A DNA stretch of 64,000 nt, from assembly GCA_016708435.1 (NCBI GenBank), contig JADJFV010000035.1, positions 186,001-250,000 on the forward strand. Reading direction: 5' to 3'. This stretch comes from Leptospiraceae bacterium. GTDB taxonomy: Bacteria; Spirochaetota; Leptospiria; Leptospirales; Leptospiraceae. The notes below the pieces were generated by a model. The model ran no database searches and was not told the origin of the DNA. It saw only the letters and a list, made by a program, of their open reading frames with translations. Position numbers and translations under genes: made by a program. Of this stretch, positions 23,917 to 33,304 are shown in pieces; the stretch's first letter is position 1, and each line of letters starts with the position of its first letter.

Positions 23917-25761
23917 ATGAAAAATAGATTTCCCCTTTATGTATTGCTAGCTTTTTTTCACATTTCCTTAATTGCCAAAGAAGTTGTAGTTATTGGAAAT
24001 ATAATCGGTGCTGGCTCCTATATCGAAACCGATGATAATACCTATCCTTTTAAACATACTGAAATGCAAAAGGAACTTTCCGAGCTTACCGGCAAAAAAG
24101 TTCGTATACTTTGTTTCTTCGAAGAAGATTCCTGTGTTCCCCTTAGATATGAAATAGCTCCTTTTGCTAGCGAAAAAAATTTAGCGAAGTGGACGATTAA
24201 GAAAATTCCTAAATATGTCTACCGTGGGCTAACTGCATTTAACCCCTCTGTTACTCCTGATGGAAACGTTTTATTCTGGACAGTTCTTGTTCATGAACCA
24301 AGCGGAAGCAGCACACAAAAAATTTGGTTCAGTGAAATGGATTCGCATGGATTTTGGAAGAAGGGAGTTCAAATGGATCCCCCTTTAAATAATAAAGCTC
24401 CTGCTGCAATCATATCTGCCTTACCCGGTGGAAATGAATTATTTGTATTTGGAAGTCATGCAGACCAAGAGACATTTGATGAAATTCGAAGGCAACTCGA
24501 TGCCGAAAAAGCAGAAATTGTTAAGACTTCTAAAAATGCCCGAGAGGTAGAAGGACGTTATGCGGCAGTGCGCGAGAGATATAGACGGGAGATGGAAAAG
24601 ATTCAAAACAAAGTTCCGCTTTATAAAAGCTTCAAGCAGGGCAATGGTTGGAGTAATCCACAGCGAATTCAATTTCCTGATTTTTACAATTTATATAGAA
24701 GTGAGGATAATGCCAATTTACAAATCTTTGGTGGCTCGACTCTTTCTTCTAGTGGTAAAACGCTAATATACTCCGCAAAGCATAAAGATTCTCTTGGACG
24801 ATTGGATTTATATGTGTCTAATATTACCGATGGAGTCTTTCCGCTCGGAACAAATCTTGGTAAAGTGATTAATACTGAATACGAAGAGATGGCTCCTTTT
24901 CTAGCCTCAGACGATAGAACGCTTTATTTTTCTAGCAACGGTCACAGCGGATTATCGATATACTACACACAGAGAGTGGGAGATAGTTGGACAGAATGGG
25001 GAGCGCCGCAGGAAACTTCTAAGAATCTAAAAGGAGTAAACTTCTTTTCTATTCCTGCTGCGGGTAATTGGGCTTATGCGAGTAAAGAAGGTCATTTACT
25101 TATGACCTATCTTCCGAGTGAAGCAAAACCAAACCCGGTAATCATTGTAAAAGGTAAAATTGTGACTGACAAAGGTTTGCCGCTGGGAGCAGAAGTTTTC
25201 TATGAATCTTTAACAACAAAAGAGAACAAAGGCTCTACAATTTCTGATCCGAATACAGGTAAGTTTTCGATTGTATTGCCTTATGGCGACAACTACGGGT
25301 TTCACGCAAAGAAAGAAGGCTATCTTCCTATTCACAAGAATAAAGATTTGCGAGAGAGTGAAAAATTATACCAGGAAGTCGAAGTGGACATGGTTCTTCC
25401 TAAAATCGAGAAAGGCGGGGAGATAACAATCAATAACCTCTTCTTTGAATCCAATCGCAGTGAAATCAAGAAAGAATCCGAGCCAGAACTTGATCGACTT
25501 GGTGAAATCATGAAAGCGAACAAAAATCTAGAAGTCGCAATTGAAGGTCATACGGATAATGTTGGAAAGAGTGCGGATAATATTGCCTTGTCTCTATCTA
25601 GAGCAAATGCTGTCGCGGAGTATATAGTTAAGAAATTTGGCATTGAGCCTCACCGACTTAAAGTGGAAGGGCGGGGAGAAGAAGCCCCTCTTACAGAAAA
25701 TAACACAGCAGACGCAAGGGCAAAAAATAGACGGGTAGTGTTTCGAATTTTGAAGAATTAG
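23917..25761 (+). CDS. OmpA-family protein with propeller-like N-terminal region
   Basis: About 614 residues when started at the ATG at 23917, which begins a good signal peptide (KNRFPLYVLLAFFHISLIAK); an upstream ATG at 23902 is less likely. The middle holds PD40/WD40-type blades (STLSSSGKTLIYSAKHKDSL, MAPFLASDDRTLYFSSNGHS), then a carboxypeptidase-regulatory-like fold at about 410-495. The last 105 residues are an OmpA domain with INNLFFESNRSEIK, VAIEGHTDNVG and NTADARAKNRRVVF, whose D and R bind peptidoglycan. It probably anchors the outer membrane or a surface structure to the wall. Confidence 0.92.
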   Translation: MKNRFPLYVLLAFFHISLIAKEVVVIGNIIGAGSYIETDDNTYPFKHTEMQKELSELTGKKVRILCFFEEDSCVPLRYEIAPFASEKNLAKWTIKKIPKYVYRGLTAFNPSVTPDGNVLFWTVLVHEPSGSSTQKIWFSEMDSHGFWKKGVQMDPPLNNKAPAAIISALPGGNELFVFGSHADQETFDEIRRQLDAEKAEIVKTSKNAREVEGRYAAVRERYRREMEKIQNKVPLYKSFKQGNGWSNPQRIQFPDFYNLYRSEDNANLQIFGGSTLSSSGKTLIYSAKHKDSLGRLDLYVSNITDGVFPLGTNLGKVINTEYEEMAPFLASDDRTLYFSSNGHSGLSIYYTQRVGDSWTEWGAPQETSKNLKGVNFFSIPAAGNWAYASKEGHLLMTYLPSEAKPNPVIIVKGKIVTDKGLPLGAEVFYESLTTKENKGSTISDPNTGKFSIVLPYGDNYGFHAKKEGYLPIHKNKDLRESEKLYQEVEVDMVLPKIEKGGEITINNLFFESNRSEIKKESEPELDRLGEIMKANKNLEVAIEGHTDNVGKSADNIALSLSRANAVAEYIVKKFGIEPHRLKVEGRGEEAPLTENNTADARAKNRRVVFRILKN

Positions 25762-25798
25762 AGAAATAAGGGATTCTTATTAATTTATGAGTAAATTC

Positions 25799-25840
25799 GA
25801 CTTGACTCTAAAATAAAGATGTTTATTTTAGACTTGACTC
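25799..25840. promoter_or_regulatory. Palindrome flanked by GACTTGACTC direct repeats
   Basis: A 10-base direct repeat GACTTGACTC at 25799-25808 and 25831-25840 flanks a perfect palindrome TAAAATAAA-GATG-TTTATTTTA (25809-25830). The second repeat ends ten bases before the ATG of the AAA ATPase, where no ribosome site is visible. Each repeat contains TTGACT, a possible -35 box. It looks like an operator or a transcript-start hairpin for the ATPase gene. Confidence 0.55.
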
Positions 25841-25850
25841 GAAAAAAAAC

Positions 25851-26978
25851 ATGAAAATTGATATTATTCCCTTCATTCTGCAAGATTTGGAACATAAGAT
25901 GGTTTTTGTAGCCGGACCTAGGCAAGTGGGCAAGACTACCTTTGCCCTACAAATGCTCGGTGCTGAATCGAATGAGCATCTAGCTTATTTGAACTGGGAC
26001 TTTCCACCCGTAAAAGAACCACTTATAAGAGGCGAGTTACCGGCAGGGCAAAAGTTAATCGTTTTAGATGAAATTCACAAATACCATGACTGGCGAAATT
26101 TAGTAAAAGGAATCTTTGATAAATACAGATCCTCTCGTCAATTTCTAGTGACTGGCTCTGCTAGGTTAGATTATTATCGTAGAGGGGGAGATTCGTTACA
26201 AGGTCGATATCATCTATATCGGTTACATCCTATTAACCTCCGTGATGTATATACAAATCCAAATAAGAGTGATGTAGAGAATTTACTAAAATTCGGGGGA
26301 TTCCCTGAACCTTTTTTTAAGGGAGAGGAAATCTTTTGGAGACGATGGCAATTGGAGCGGCAAAAGCTTGTTCTCCAAGAGGACATGATAAGCTTAGAAA
26401 AAGTGCGCGAAGTTTCAAAAATAGAACTCTTACATTTTCTTTTGGCTGAAAGAGTGGGTTCGCCGTTATCCGTGAACTCATTGCGAGAAGATTTATCCGT
26501 TGCCCATGAAACAGTCGAGCATTGGTTGCAAATTCTGGAAAACCTTTATCTTACTTTTAGAATTTCTTCTTTTAGTTCATCTAAAATTCGTGCTGTTAAA
26601 AAAGAAAAAAAATTATACTTTTGGGATTGGTCTTTGTGTAAAGATAGCGGCGCTCGTTTCGAAAACTTAGTAGGCTCTCAACTTTTAAAGTATTGCAATT
26701 TTCGCGAAGACACTCTCGGTTATAAAATGGATCTTTGTTATATCAGAGATACAGATAAGAGAGAAATTGATTTTGTAGTTGTCGAAGACGGTAAACCAAA
26801 GTTTGCCGTTGAATGTAAATTAGGGGAAAAACAAGTTAGTCCACATATCAAGTATTTTTCTCTTCGAATGGATATTCCTAAATTCTATCAAGTGCATATG
26901 GGTGATTCTGACTTTGAAAACATTGATTATAGAGTTCGAGTTCTTCCCTTTTGGAAGTTTACAGAAGAGTTAGTGTAA
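25851..26978 (+). CDS. AAA ATPase with DUF4143 domain
   Basis: 375 residues. Walker A is AGPRQVGKT at 21-29 and Walker B LIVLDEIHKY near 66-75, followed by the sensor FLVTGSARLDYYRRGGDSLQ. The C-terminal DUF4143 region carries a nuclease-like EIDFVV and FAVECKLGEK pair, reminiscent of the PD-(D/E)XK core. Such proteins are common, often horizontally moved, and their role is unknown (toxin-like or defence functions have been suggested). The gene has no ribosome site but a striking palindrome upstream. It ends four bases from a second, different member of the family on the other strand. Confidence 0.9.
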   Translation: MKIDIIPFILQDLEHKMVFVAGPRQVGKTTFALQMLGAESNEHLAYLNWDFPPVKEPLIRGELPAGQKLIVLDEIHKYHDWRNLVKGIFDKYRSSRQFLVTGSARLDYYRRGGDSLQGRYHLYRLHPINLRDVYTNPNKSDVENLLKFGGFPEPFFKGEEIFWRRWQLERQKLVLQEDMISLEKVREVSKIELLHFLLAERVGSPLSVNSLREDLSVAHETVEHWLQILENLYLTFRISSFSSSKIRAVKKEKKLYFWDWSLCKDSGARFENLVGSQLLKYCNFREDTLGYKMDLCYIRDTDKREIDFVVVEDGKPKFAVECKLGEKQVSPHIKYFSLRMDIPKFYQVHMGDSDFENIDYRVRVLPFWKFTEELV

Positions 26979-26982
26979 TTGA

Positions 26983-28344
26983 TTATATTGTTTTGATATG
27001 TCGTATAACGTCTTCTACCATGTAGACTGGAAGGGATAAAAGTTGAAACTCTCCCTTTGTGTTTGGTAGAGAGAAATCAGCCTTTTGGAGAATAGGTAAA
27101 TTTGCATTAAACCGAACGCCAAAGGAAATTTCTTTTTCTTTCATAAAAGATTGAAGGGATTTTAATGTGCCTGTTTTTCCTGCTTTTACTTCGATTGGAA
27201 TAATTTTCGGACCAACTGAAATAAGATAATCCAACTCTGCGGAAGATTGACTTTTTTCTCGCACCCAGTAAAATAATTCCGGCTCTTCAAAGGTTTCACC
27301 TGCGTATAATAAGTGTTGTCCTACAAATTGTTCACAAATATTTCCGATGTTAAAAAGTGCATCATTTTCTAAAGAAATAAAATCAGCGTAAGAATAACCG
27401 TAAGCGCTATTTAATAAGCCAACATCAAGCATCAGACATTTCTGAACCTTCTCATTTATTTGTGCGCGAAGTGGAATTCCATTTCCGGCTGTATGGAACA
27501 CGGGAGTATAAATTCGCGCCATCGATAAAAGATGCAGAGCTTTTTTTATATCTTGAATCTTTTCATCCGGTGCTAGATTCATATACATAATTTTTTTTCC
27601 TACGCTTGCGGGTAACGTTTGAAATATCTTTTGTAGAATACTTTTTTTTCCAGGACTAGTGTATTTAGAAAAGTCATCTCTATAGGTGAGAAGAATAGAT
27701 TTTTTTACTCGATCTACTTCCAAAAATGAATTTGTATCTTTATAGGTTTGGATTGCTTCTGGCATACCTCCAATGACCAAATAAATTCTAAATATTTTTA
27801 GTAGTTCTTCATGAATGGCTAATGGTAATTTATCCCTGATGGAGTAGGCACTCAAGTATTGACTTAGATTTTCTTTTCCGAGTCCTTCTAGGAATTCTTT
27901 GAACGTCATTGGTCCTAGATACAAATATTCAATTCGTCCGACTGGCATAGAGAAATTATGCTCTTCAAAAACAAAATCAAAAAGAGAGCCAGCAAGAATC
28001 ACATGAAGTTCAGGAAGTTTTTCGTAAAAATACCTTAACGACGCGAAAATTTCTGTCGCCTTTTGGATTTCATCTAGAAATAAAATTGTCTTCCCTGGAA
28101 TTATCTTTCGGTTCGTTTTAAGTTCTAAAAGAGAAACGATTTCGCTTGGATTTTTAGACTGAAAGCATTCCAAAATCCCTTCTTCGGTCTCTAGGTTTAA
28201 CTCTAAAAGATCAAGTCCCTCTTTTTCTGCAAAAATTCTGACCAAGTAGGATTTACCTACCTGCCTTGCCCCACGCAGGATTAAAGGTTTACGATTTGGT
28301 CTGGTTTTCCAGTTATTTAGAGATTCTAGAGCAATTCTTCTCAT
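26983..28344 (-). CDS. AAA ATPase with DUF4143 domain, second type
   Basis: 453 residues. Walker A RGARQVGKS at 24-32, Walker B TILFLDEIQKA, sensor HVILAGSLFDFVFEE, then DUF4143 from about 205. At the C-terminus SSAELDYLIS and IPIEVKAGKTGTLKSLQSFM give the acidic-acidic-lysine set of a PD-(D/E)XK fold. It belongs to a longer subfamily than its convergent neighbour and is not a close copy of it. Function unknown. The upstream stretch to 28527 is very AT-rich and holds no other gene. Confidence 0.9.
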   Translation of the reverse strand: MRRIALESLNNWKTRPNRKPLILRGARQVGKSYLVRIFAEKEGLDLLELNLETEEGILECFQSKNPSEIVSLLELKTNRKIIPGKTILFLDEIQKATEIFASLRYFYEKLPELHVILAGSLFDFVFEEHNFSMPVGRIEYLYLGPMTFKEFLEGLGKENLSQYLSAYSIRDKLPLAIHEELLKIFRIYLVIGGMPEAIQTYKDTNSFLEVDRVKKSILLTYRDDFSKYTSPGKKSILQKIFQTLPASVGKKIMYMNLAPDEKIQDIKKALHLLSMARIYTPVFHTAGNGIPLRAQINEKVQKCLMLDVGLLNSAYGYSYADFISLENDALFNIGNICEQFVGQHLLYAGETFEEPELFYWVREKSQSSAELDYLISVGPKIIPIEVKAGKTGTLKSLQSFMKEKEISFGVRFNANLPILQKADFSLPNTKGEFQLLSLPVYMVEDVIRHIKTI

Positions 28345-28527
28345 TGAAAATTCTCAATATTGAAATATTTAAGGGTAATATTATTATATATATGTAAAAA
28401 AGCAAGGGTAATTTTTGGGAAAATTGTAAAAACCGATATATTTAACTATTGTTTGGATTTTCCGTTCAACTATGTAATTCCAAAAAGAAAATCCGCACAA
28501 TAAAAACTTATTTGAACCAGTACGGGT

Positions 28528-29490
28528 ATGAGAATTCGATTCTTGTGTCTGTATTTTTTTTGGAGTAGTGTTTCGATTGCGGATGAAATTTCCCGTAACT
28601 TACTAATCGATCACTATTCTTTCTTGAATCCATCGATGGGATTAGGATTCGAAAAAGAAAACAGAAACAATCAGAAAGCCTTTGCCTGGTATCATGCCAC
28701 TAAAGAAATTAAACCTAAATTTGATTTCCATATACAGCTAATGGCTCTTAGCTACAAAAGAATTCTTCGAGAAAATTTGCCCTATACAGAAATTCCTTAT
28801 AAGCTACAAAAAGAATCAGGCGAGTTACTTACATTGAATCCAGGGATTCGATTTTATTTCTTTTCTTTCTACGGAAATTTTAAATCAACGAATCCAACTT
28901 ATAAAGGTCTATCTCTAGGTTTTCATCTTCATCCAGAAAAAAGTCTTTTTGTCTATTACAAAGAAAATCCAAAAGAGAATACGAAAGAGTATGCGCTATC
29001 TGTTCTATCCGGTAAGTCACCTGGAATTGGTCTCAGTATTGCAAAAGAAATTTCTCCCGAAAAGACAGAGTGGAGTGGGAGTATATCGTTTAGCTTTCAA
29101 GTAGAATCCTTTACAGGGGCAATTTCTCATTTGCCGGAGACTGAGTCAAGAGAAGAGACAAATTCTTTTTTTGTTTATAAAATATTCCAAGAGAATAAAG
29201 AAAGCTTATTTCAAGAAGAAATCAATCCTTATATAGATGAAACTGATTTAGAAAGGGAGAAAAAGAAAGAAGAGTGGGAAGCTAAAAAGTTTAAAAAGAA
29301 AGAACGAATTATCTTTGAAATAAAAATAGAAGAGCTTCTCAAATTTAGAATTCCTTTAGTTGTTGCCATTCGAATTTCCCGTGCGAGTAAATCAAAAGAA
29401 GAATACGAGGAACTTTTAAAAACTCTTTCACCTGACTTAGTTCGAAAATGCAATAAAATCCAATACGATAAAGTAAAGGCTAATCGTTGA
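28528..29490 (+). CDS. Exported protein of unknown function
   Basis: 320 residues with a signal peptide at 1-18 (IRFLCLYFFWSSVSIADE). The first 200 residues look beta-rich, with repeated aromatic-polar strands (FDFHIQLMALSYKR, GIRFYFFSFYGNF, LGFHLHPEKSLFVYY), like an outer-membrane or periplasmic barrel domain. From about 235 a lysine/glutamate-rich helical tail begins (DETDLEREKKKEEWEAKKFK). The last codons overlap the next gene (TTGA), so the pair is translationally coupled. No family recognised. Confidence 0.7.
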   Translation: MRIRFLCLYFFWSSVSIADEISRNLLIDHYSFLNPSMGLGFEKENRNNQKAFAWYHATKEIKPKFDFHIQLMALSYKRILRENLPYTEIPYKLQKESGELLTLNPGIRFYFFSFYGNFKSTNPTYKGLSLGFHLHPEKSLFVYYKENPKENTKEYALSVLSGKSPGIGLSIAKEISPEKTEWSGSISFSFQVESFTGAISHLPETESREETNSFFVYKIFQENKESLFQEEINPYIDETDLEREKKKEEWEAKKFKKKERIIFEIKIEELLKFRIPLVVAIRISRASKSKEEYEELLKTLSPDLVRKCNKIQYDKVKANR

Positions 29491-30779
29491 AAGCCCCTAT
29501 TTGTATTCTAGGATTTTTAATCCTCTTTGGTTTTAAAAATCTATTGGCAGAAGAGACAAAGCCTAAATTTACTTTGTATGGAACAGCGGAATACTTTGAA
29601 AGTAGATTTGTAAGAGAAAATCAGAAATCAAAAACAAGTGCCCTTTTTAATACTCAATACAAAAACTGGCAAGCAGGAATTGAGAAGAGGGGCGAAACGC
29701 CGTTAGGCTCAATTGAATTTAAAAATGAACTCTTTTATTTCTCAGCTGGGCATAGATACAAACCAATCCCAGGATTTTATATTTTACGAAATGAGAAATA
29801 CTATTCCGCCTTTCAAAATCCTAGACTAGGTGTGATTCCACAACCTCTTAAAAAATCAATTTGGTTGGGGTTACTACCCATTAGATGGTCAGCAGGAATT
29901 TTTATGGGAGAAGGAATTTCTGAGCATAAACCTTCCCTTTATATTAAATCTCCAGAAGATATTTTTGCCTATACCTATAGTCCTGAAACAAAGATTCATT
30001 TCTTAGCTTTAAATCTTAGAAACTATAAAATACATCCAAAGTCAGAAGGGGAATTTACCATTAGCTCTCAGGCTATGGGAAAGAGAGAGAACTATTACGG
30101 TTATATGAATCTTTCCGCTTTCTTTCCAAAAAGGGGAATGGAAGTAGAGCTTTCTCATTATAGAGAGGATAACGGTGGTTTGTTTGTATCTAATCTGGAT
30201 AATTTAACGGGAACAAATAACGAGAAAGCTTTTAATTTAAAAATATCTAGATATCACTACGATAGAATCGAAGCATTTAAAAATATTTCAGATAAAAAGG
30301 AAGAGCGGGTAATTGGCGTTAATTCTTCTATTCTAAGCGGTAGAATTGGGGCTTTATGTATTTCTGGTAGGGGGTATCAAAAATTACCCGCTGTTATTGA
30401 TGAAAAAAATCCAAAGTTAAACACTCTAGCGTTAGGAATTTCTTATGAGTATCGGCTAAAGTCAACAGAGTTTATGTTGCGATTCGAAAGAAGGAAGAAC
30501 TTGGATGAACTCGCAGAATTAAAATGGACTGTTCGTCCTATCTCTGATTGGAAACTAGAAATCTCTTCTATTCTCCAAAAAGATTCCAATCAATTTAGAT
30601 CTCTTTACGAACAATGGAGTGATGGGGAGAATATCAATACTATCCTCACTGATAGAGCAGCTGCATTCAAATTAAAACTAGTCAGTGATTTTCTCGTCTT
30701 TAACGTTAGTGGATCGCGCAGAATCAATGGAGCCGGTGAAATCTATTTCGCAAACATTCAATTCAAACAGGAATTCTAA
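29487..30779 (+). CDS. Probable outer-membrane beta-barrel protein
   Basis: 430 residues starting at TTG 29487, which overlaps the previous stop by four bases. The signal peptide (KAPICILGFLILFGFKNLLA) follows the start directly, which supports TTG. The mature chain is a series of amphipathic strands (KFTLYGTAEYFESRF, YNKNWQAGIEKRG-like turns) and ends with FANIQFKQEF, with C-terminal phenylalanine typical of outer-membrane proteins. Family not recognised. It is the second half of a two-gene unit with the 320-residue exported protein and overlaps the end of recR by four bases on the opposite strand. Confidence 0.7.
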   Translation: MKAPICILGFLILFGFKNLLAEETKPKFTLYGTAEYFESRFVRENQKSKTSALFNTQYKNWQAGIEKRGETPLGSIEFKNELFYFSAGHRYKPIPGFYILRNEKYYSAFQNPRLGVIPQPLKKSIWLGLLPIRWSAGIFMGEGISEHKPSLYIKSPEDIFAYTYSPETKIHFLALNLRNYKIHPKSEGEFTISSQAMGKRENYYGYMNLSAFFPKRGMEVELSHYREDNGGLFVSNLDNLTGTNNEKAFNLKISRYHYDRIEAFKNISDKKEERVIGVNSSILSGRIGALCISGRGYQKLPAVIDEKNPKLNTLALGISYEYRLKSTEFMLRFERRKNLDELAELKWTVRPISDWKLEISSILQKDSNQFRSLYEQWSDGENINTILTDRAAAFKLKLVSDFLVFNVSGSRRINGAGEIYFANIQFKQEF

Positions 30780-31378
30780 ATCGTCAGTCTTGACTTAATC
30801 GCTTTGCCGAGTGTATATTGATCGGCATATTCAAGTGTGCTACCAACTGTAACGCCGTGAGCAATACGTGAGAGTTTAATGCCTGTTGCCCGCAAGAGAT
30901 TAAATAAATAAGAAGCAGTTGCATCGCCTTCGAGAGTTGGATTGGTTGCGAGTAGGACTTCTTCTACTGGCTCTTCCTTGAGACGCTCTAGTAATTCTTT
31001 GATGCGTAGGTTTTCAGGACCTATGCCGTCTAACGGTGAAATGACTCCGTTTAACACATGGTATTTGCCTTTATACTCACCTGTGTTTTCGATAAAGAAA
31101 ATATCTTCCGGAAGTTCTACAACGCAAAGAATATTTTTAAGTCTAGATTCACCAGTGCAGATTTCGCAGACTTCGAATTCAGTAATGCCTGCGCATTTTT
31201 TACAAAACTTTAGATTGGATTTTACTGATTCAATGCTTTCTATAAAATTAGAGAATGCAGTCCCATCCATTCTTAGAATATGAAAGCCGAGACGATAGGC
31301 GCTCTTCTTCCCTATGCCGGGAAGAGAGCTCAGTGTAGAGACTAACTTTTTAAAGAGAAGATCAGTCACCCGATCCAC
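30776..31378 (-). CDS. recR: Recombination mediator RecR
   Basis: 200 residues. RecR, with RecO, loads RecA onto single-stranded DNA at gaps. Helix-hairpin-helix LPGIGKKSAYRLGFHIL lies at about 19-35. The zinc finger uses C59, C62, C71 and C74 (CKKCAGITEFEVCEIC). The Toprim domain begins ILCVVELPEDIFFIENTGEY. The gene overlaps the ybaB end by 17 bases. Order dnaX-ybaB-recR is conserved in many bacteria. Confidence 0.97.
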   Translation of the reverse strand: MDRVTDLLFKKLVSTLSSLPGIGKKSAYRLGFHILRMDGTAFSNFIESIESVKSNLKFCKKCAGITEFEVCEICTGESRLKNILCVVELPEDIFFIENTGEYKGKYHVLNGVISPLDGIGPENLRIKELLERLKEEPVEEVLLATNPTLEGDATASYLFNLLRATGIKLSRIAHGVTVGSTLEYADQYTLGKAIKSRLTI

Positions 31379-31712
31379 CGAAGAGTTTACTCAATTCATT
31401 TGGATCAAATCCGCCGGTCACGTTTTTCATCTCGTGAGTCATGGCGTCTTTTGATTTTTTGAGAGCTTCGTTTGTAGCAGATATGACTAAGTCTTCTAGC
31501 ATTTTCATATCATCGCCTTCAAAAAGGTTTTTGTTAATTTTAATATTTGTAATTACACCGTCTCCACTAGCGGTTACGTCTACCATGCCCGCACCTGCAG
31601 AAGCAGTAACGCGGATAACAGAGATTCTCTTCTGAATCGCTGCCATTTGGTTTTTCATGTCTTTCATCTTACCGAGTGTCTCGGCCATTTTGTCTATTTT
31701 TTTTCCAAACAT
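31362..31712 (-). CDS. ybaB: Nucleoid-associated protein, YbaB/EbfC family
   Basis: 116 residues. The family binds DNA as a dimer and helps organise the chromosome; the Borrelia member is called EbfC. Seen: a helical start (DKMAETLGKMKDMKNQMAAI), the core strand-turn VTASAGAGMVDVTASGDGVI, then LEDLVISATNEALKKSKDAM and the typical glycine-rich end. It lies between dnaX (20 bases before) and recR (17-base overlap), its usual place. Confidence 0.95.
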   Translation of the reverse strand: MFGKKIDKMAETLGKMKDMKNQMAAIQKRISVIRVTASAGAGMVDVTASGDGVITNIKINKNLFEGDDMKMLEDLVISATNEALKKSKDAMTHEMKNVTGGFDPNELSKLFGGSGD

Positions 31713-31732
31713 AATTGTCTCCTATTTCGTTT

Positions 31733-33097
31733 TTAAATTTCTGGAACTTTCGAAGAGTCTACTTCTGTTCCAAGGAATTTATCTTTTAGTATAGATTCCA
31801 TATCAATATCTTCTGGTGCCTCTTCTACTTCCGGTTTATTGGAAGTATCCGCTTTAGCTACGTTAGTAACTGACTGCCCTACAGGTCTTGAAGGTGCAGA
31901 TGCAACAAATTTCTCTCCTTCTTTTTGAAGAGCTTGTTGTAAGTCGTGTATTTTTTCCAGAACTCCTGCAACAGAAGGTTTATTCATATCAAGGATTAAT
32001 TTCCTAATAGAAATTTCTATAAAAATTTTCATCTCAAAAGAGTTTCTGAGCTTTAAATACATGAGTTTTTCATAGATAGTATAAATCTTTTCTGAAAGCA
32101 AGGTTAATATTTCTGGACTAAAGGATTCGAGTTCTTTTGTAATTTTTTGAATATCTTCGATTGGATAATTAAGTGAATCTCTATCTGCCAAATTTTCTTT
32201 GATAAGTATAAGGGCATGTGTGAATTCAACGAAATCCCACATAAATTTATGAAGGTCAGCTCCCTCATTGTAAACTTTTTCAATCGTTTGAAAGGATTTG
32301 TGAAATGTCTTTTCGCCGAGGATACTTTTGAATAGCTCAATTTGAACGTCAACTCCCTGGTAGCCGATCATTTTGCCGATGAGTTTACCAGTGATATGCC
32401 CGTCAGTGAAAGTAACCGCTTGCTCTAAGAAAGAAAGTGTATCTCGAACTGAGCCATCGCCTTTTTTAGCTACCCAGAATAAACCGTCTGAGTCATAATC
32501 TATTTTTTCGATTTTACAGAGATGCTCTACATAAGATTGTAAATTAGGTAGTGGAACTTTTTTGAAAACAAAGTCCTGGCATCTAGAAAGAATTGTCTCT
32601 GGAATTTTGTGATACTCTGTTGTGGCTAATATGAATACTACGTGATGCGGTGGCTCTTCTAATGTCTTTAACAATGCGTTAAACGACTGATCGGTGAGCA
32701 TATGAACCTCATCGATGATGTATATTTTGTATTTTCCACCCATTGGGGAAAATTTAACATTCTCCCTTAGGTCACGAATATTATCAATACCACGATTACT
32801 CGCAGCGTCAATTTCTAGAACATCGTTAGAGTTGCCTTTTATAATTTCGAGACAGGATTTGCATTTATTGCAGGGCTCATTGTCTTCTGGTGATTCACAG
32901 TTGAGTCGTTTTGCTAATAGTCTTGCGATAGTAGTTTTTCCAACGCCTCTTGGTCCGAAGAAGATATAGGCATGACCAACTCGGTTATTTTTGAGTGCAT
33001 TCATAAGAGCGCCAATGGCTAAATCTTGATGAATTACCTCTTTAAATAGCTGAGGACGGTATTTGCGGGCGAATACTAGATGGCTTTCTTCTGACAT
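31733..33097 (-). CDS. dnaX: DNA polymerase III subunit tau/gamma
   Basis: 454 residues from the ATG at 33097. An upstream in-frame start at 33172 would lie inside the tRNA-Ser gene and is rejected. DnaX is the clamp-loader ATPase. Seen: VFARKYRPQLFKEVIHQD at the start, Walker A FFGPRGVGKTT at 46-56, a four-cysteine zinc module (C67, C76, C79, C82), Walker B YIIDEVHML, and the sensor FILATTEYHKIPETILSRCQ. The C-terminal tau part is short and I see no clear slippery site for a gamma form. No strong ribosome site precedes the ATG, which lies 14 bases after the tRNA end. Confidence 0.96.
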   Translation of the reverse strand: MSEESHLVFARKYRPQLFKEVIHQDLAIGALMNALKNNRVGHAYIFFGPRGVGKTTIARLLAKRLNCESPEDNEPCNKCKSCLEIIKGNSNDVLEIDAASNRGIDNIRDLRENVKFSPMGGKYKIYIIDEVHMLTDQSFNALLKTLEEPPHHVVFILATTEYHKIPETILSRCQDFVFKKVPLPNLQSYVEHLCKIEKIDYDSDGLFWVAKKGDGSVRDTLSFLEQAVTFTDGHITGKLIGKMIGYQGVDVQIELFKSILGEKTFHKSFQTIEKVYNEGADLHKFMWDFVEFTHALILIKENLADRDSLNYPIEDIQKITKELESFSPEILTLLSEKIYTIYEKLMYLKLRNSFEMKIFIEISIRKLILDMNKPSVAGVLEKIHDLQQALQKEGEKFVASAPSRPVGQSVTNVAKADTSNKPEVEEAPEDIDMESILKDKFLGTEVDSSKVPEI

Positions 33098-33110
33098 GGC
33101 AGTAAAAAAA

Positions 33111-33194
<84 letters not shown>

Positions 33195-33304
33195 TAGTTG
33201 GAAATTCCAATAAATTAGAATACGTTTAGAAATCTATCCAAAATAAATTCATTTTAAACTAAAAATTCATATTTTTACGAACAAATTTAATTTAATATAA
33301 TCTA

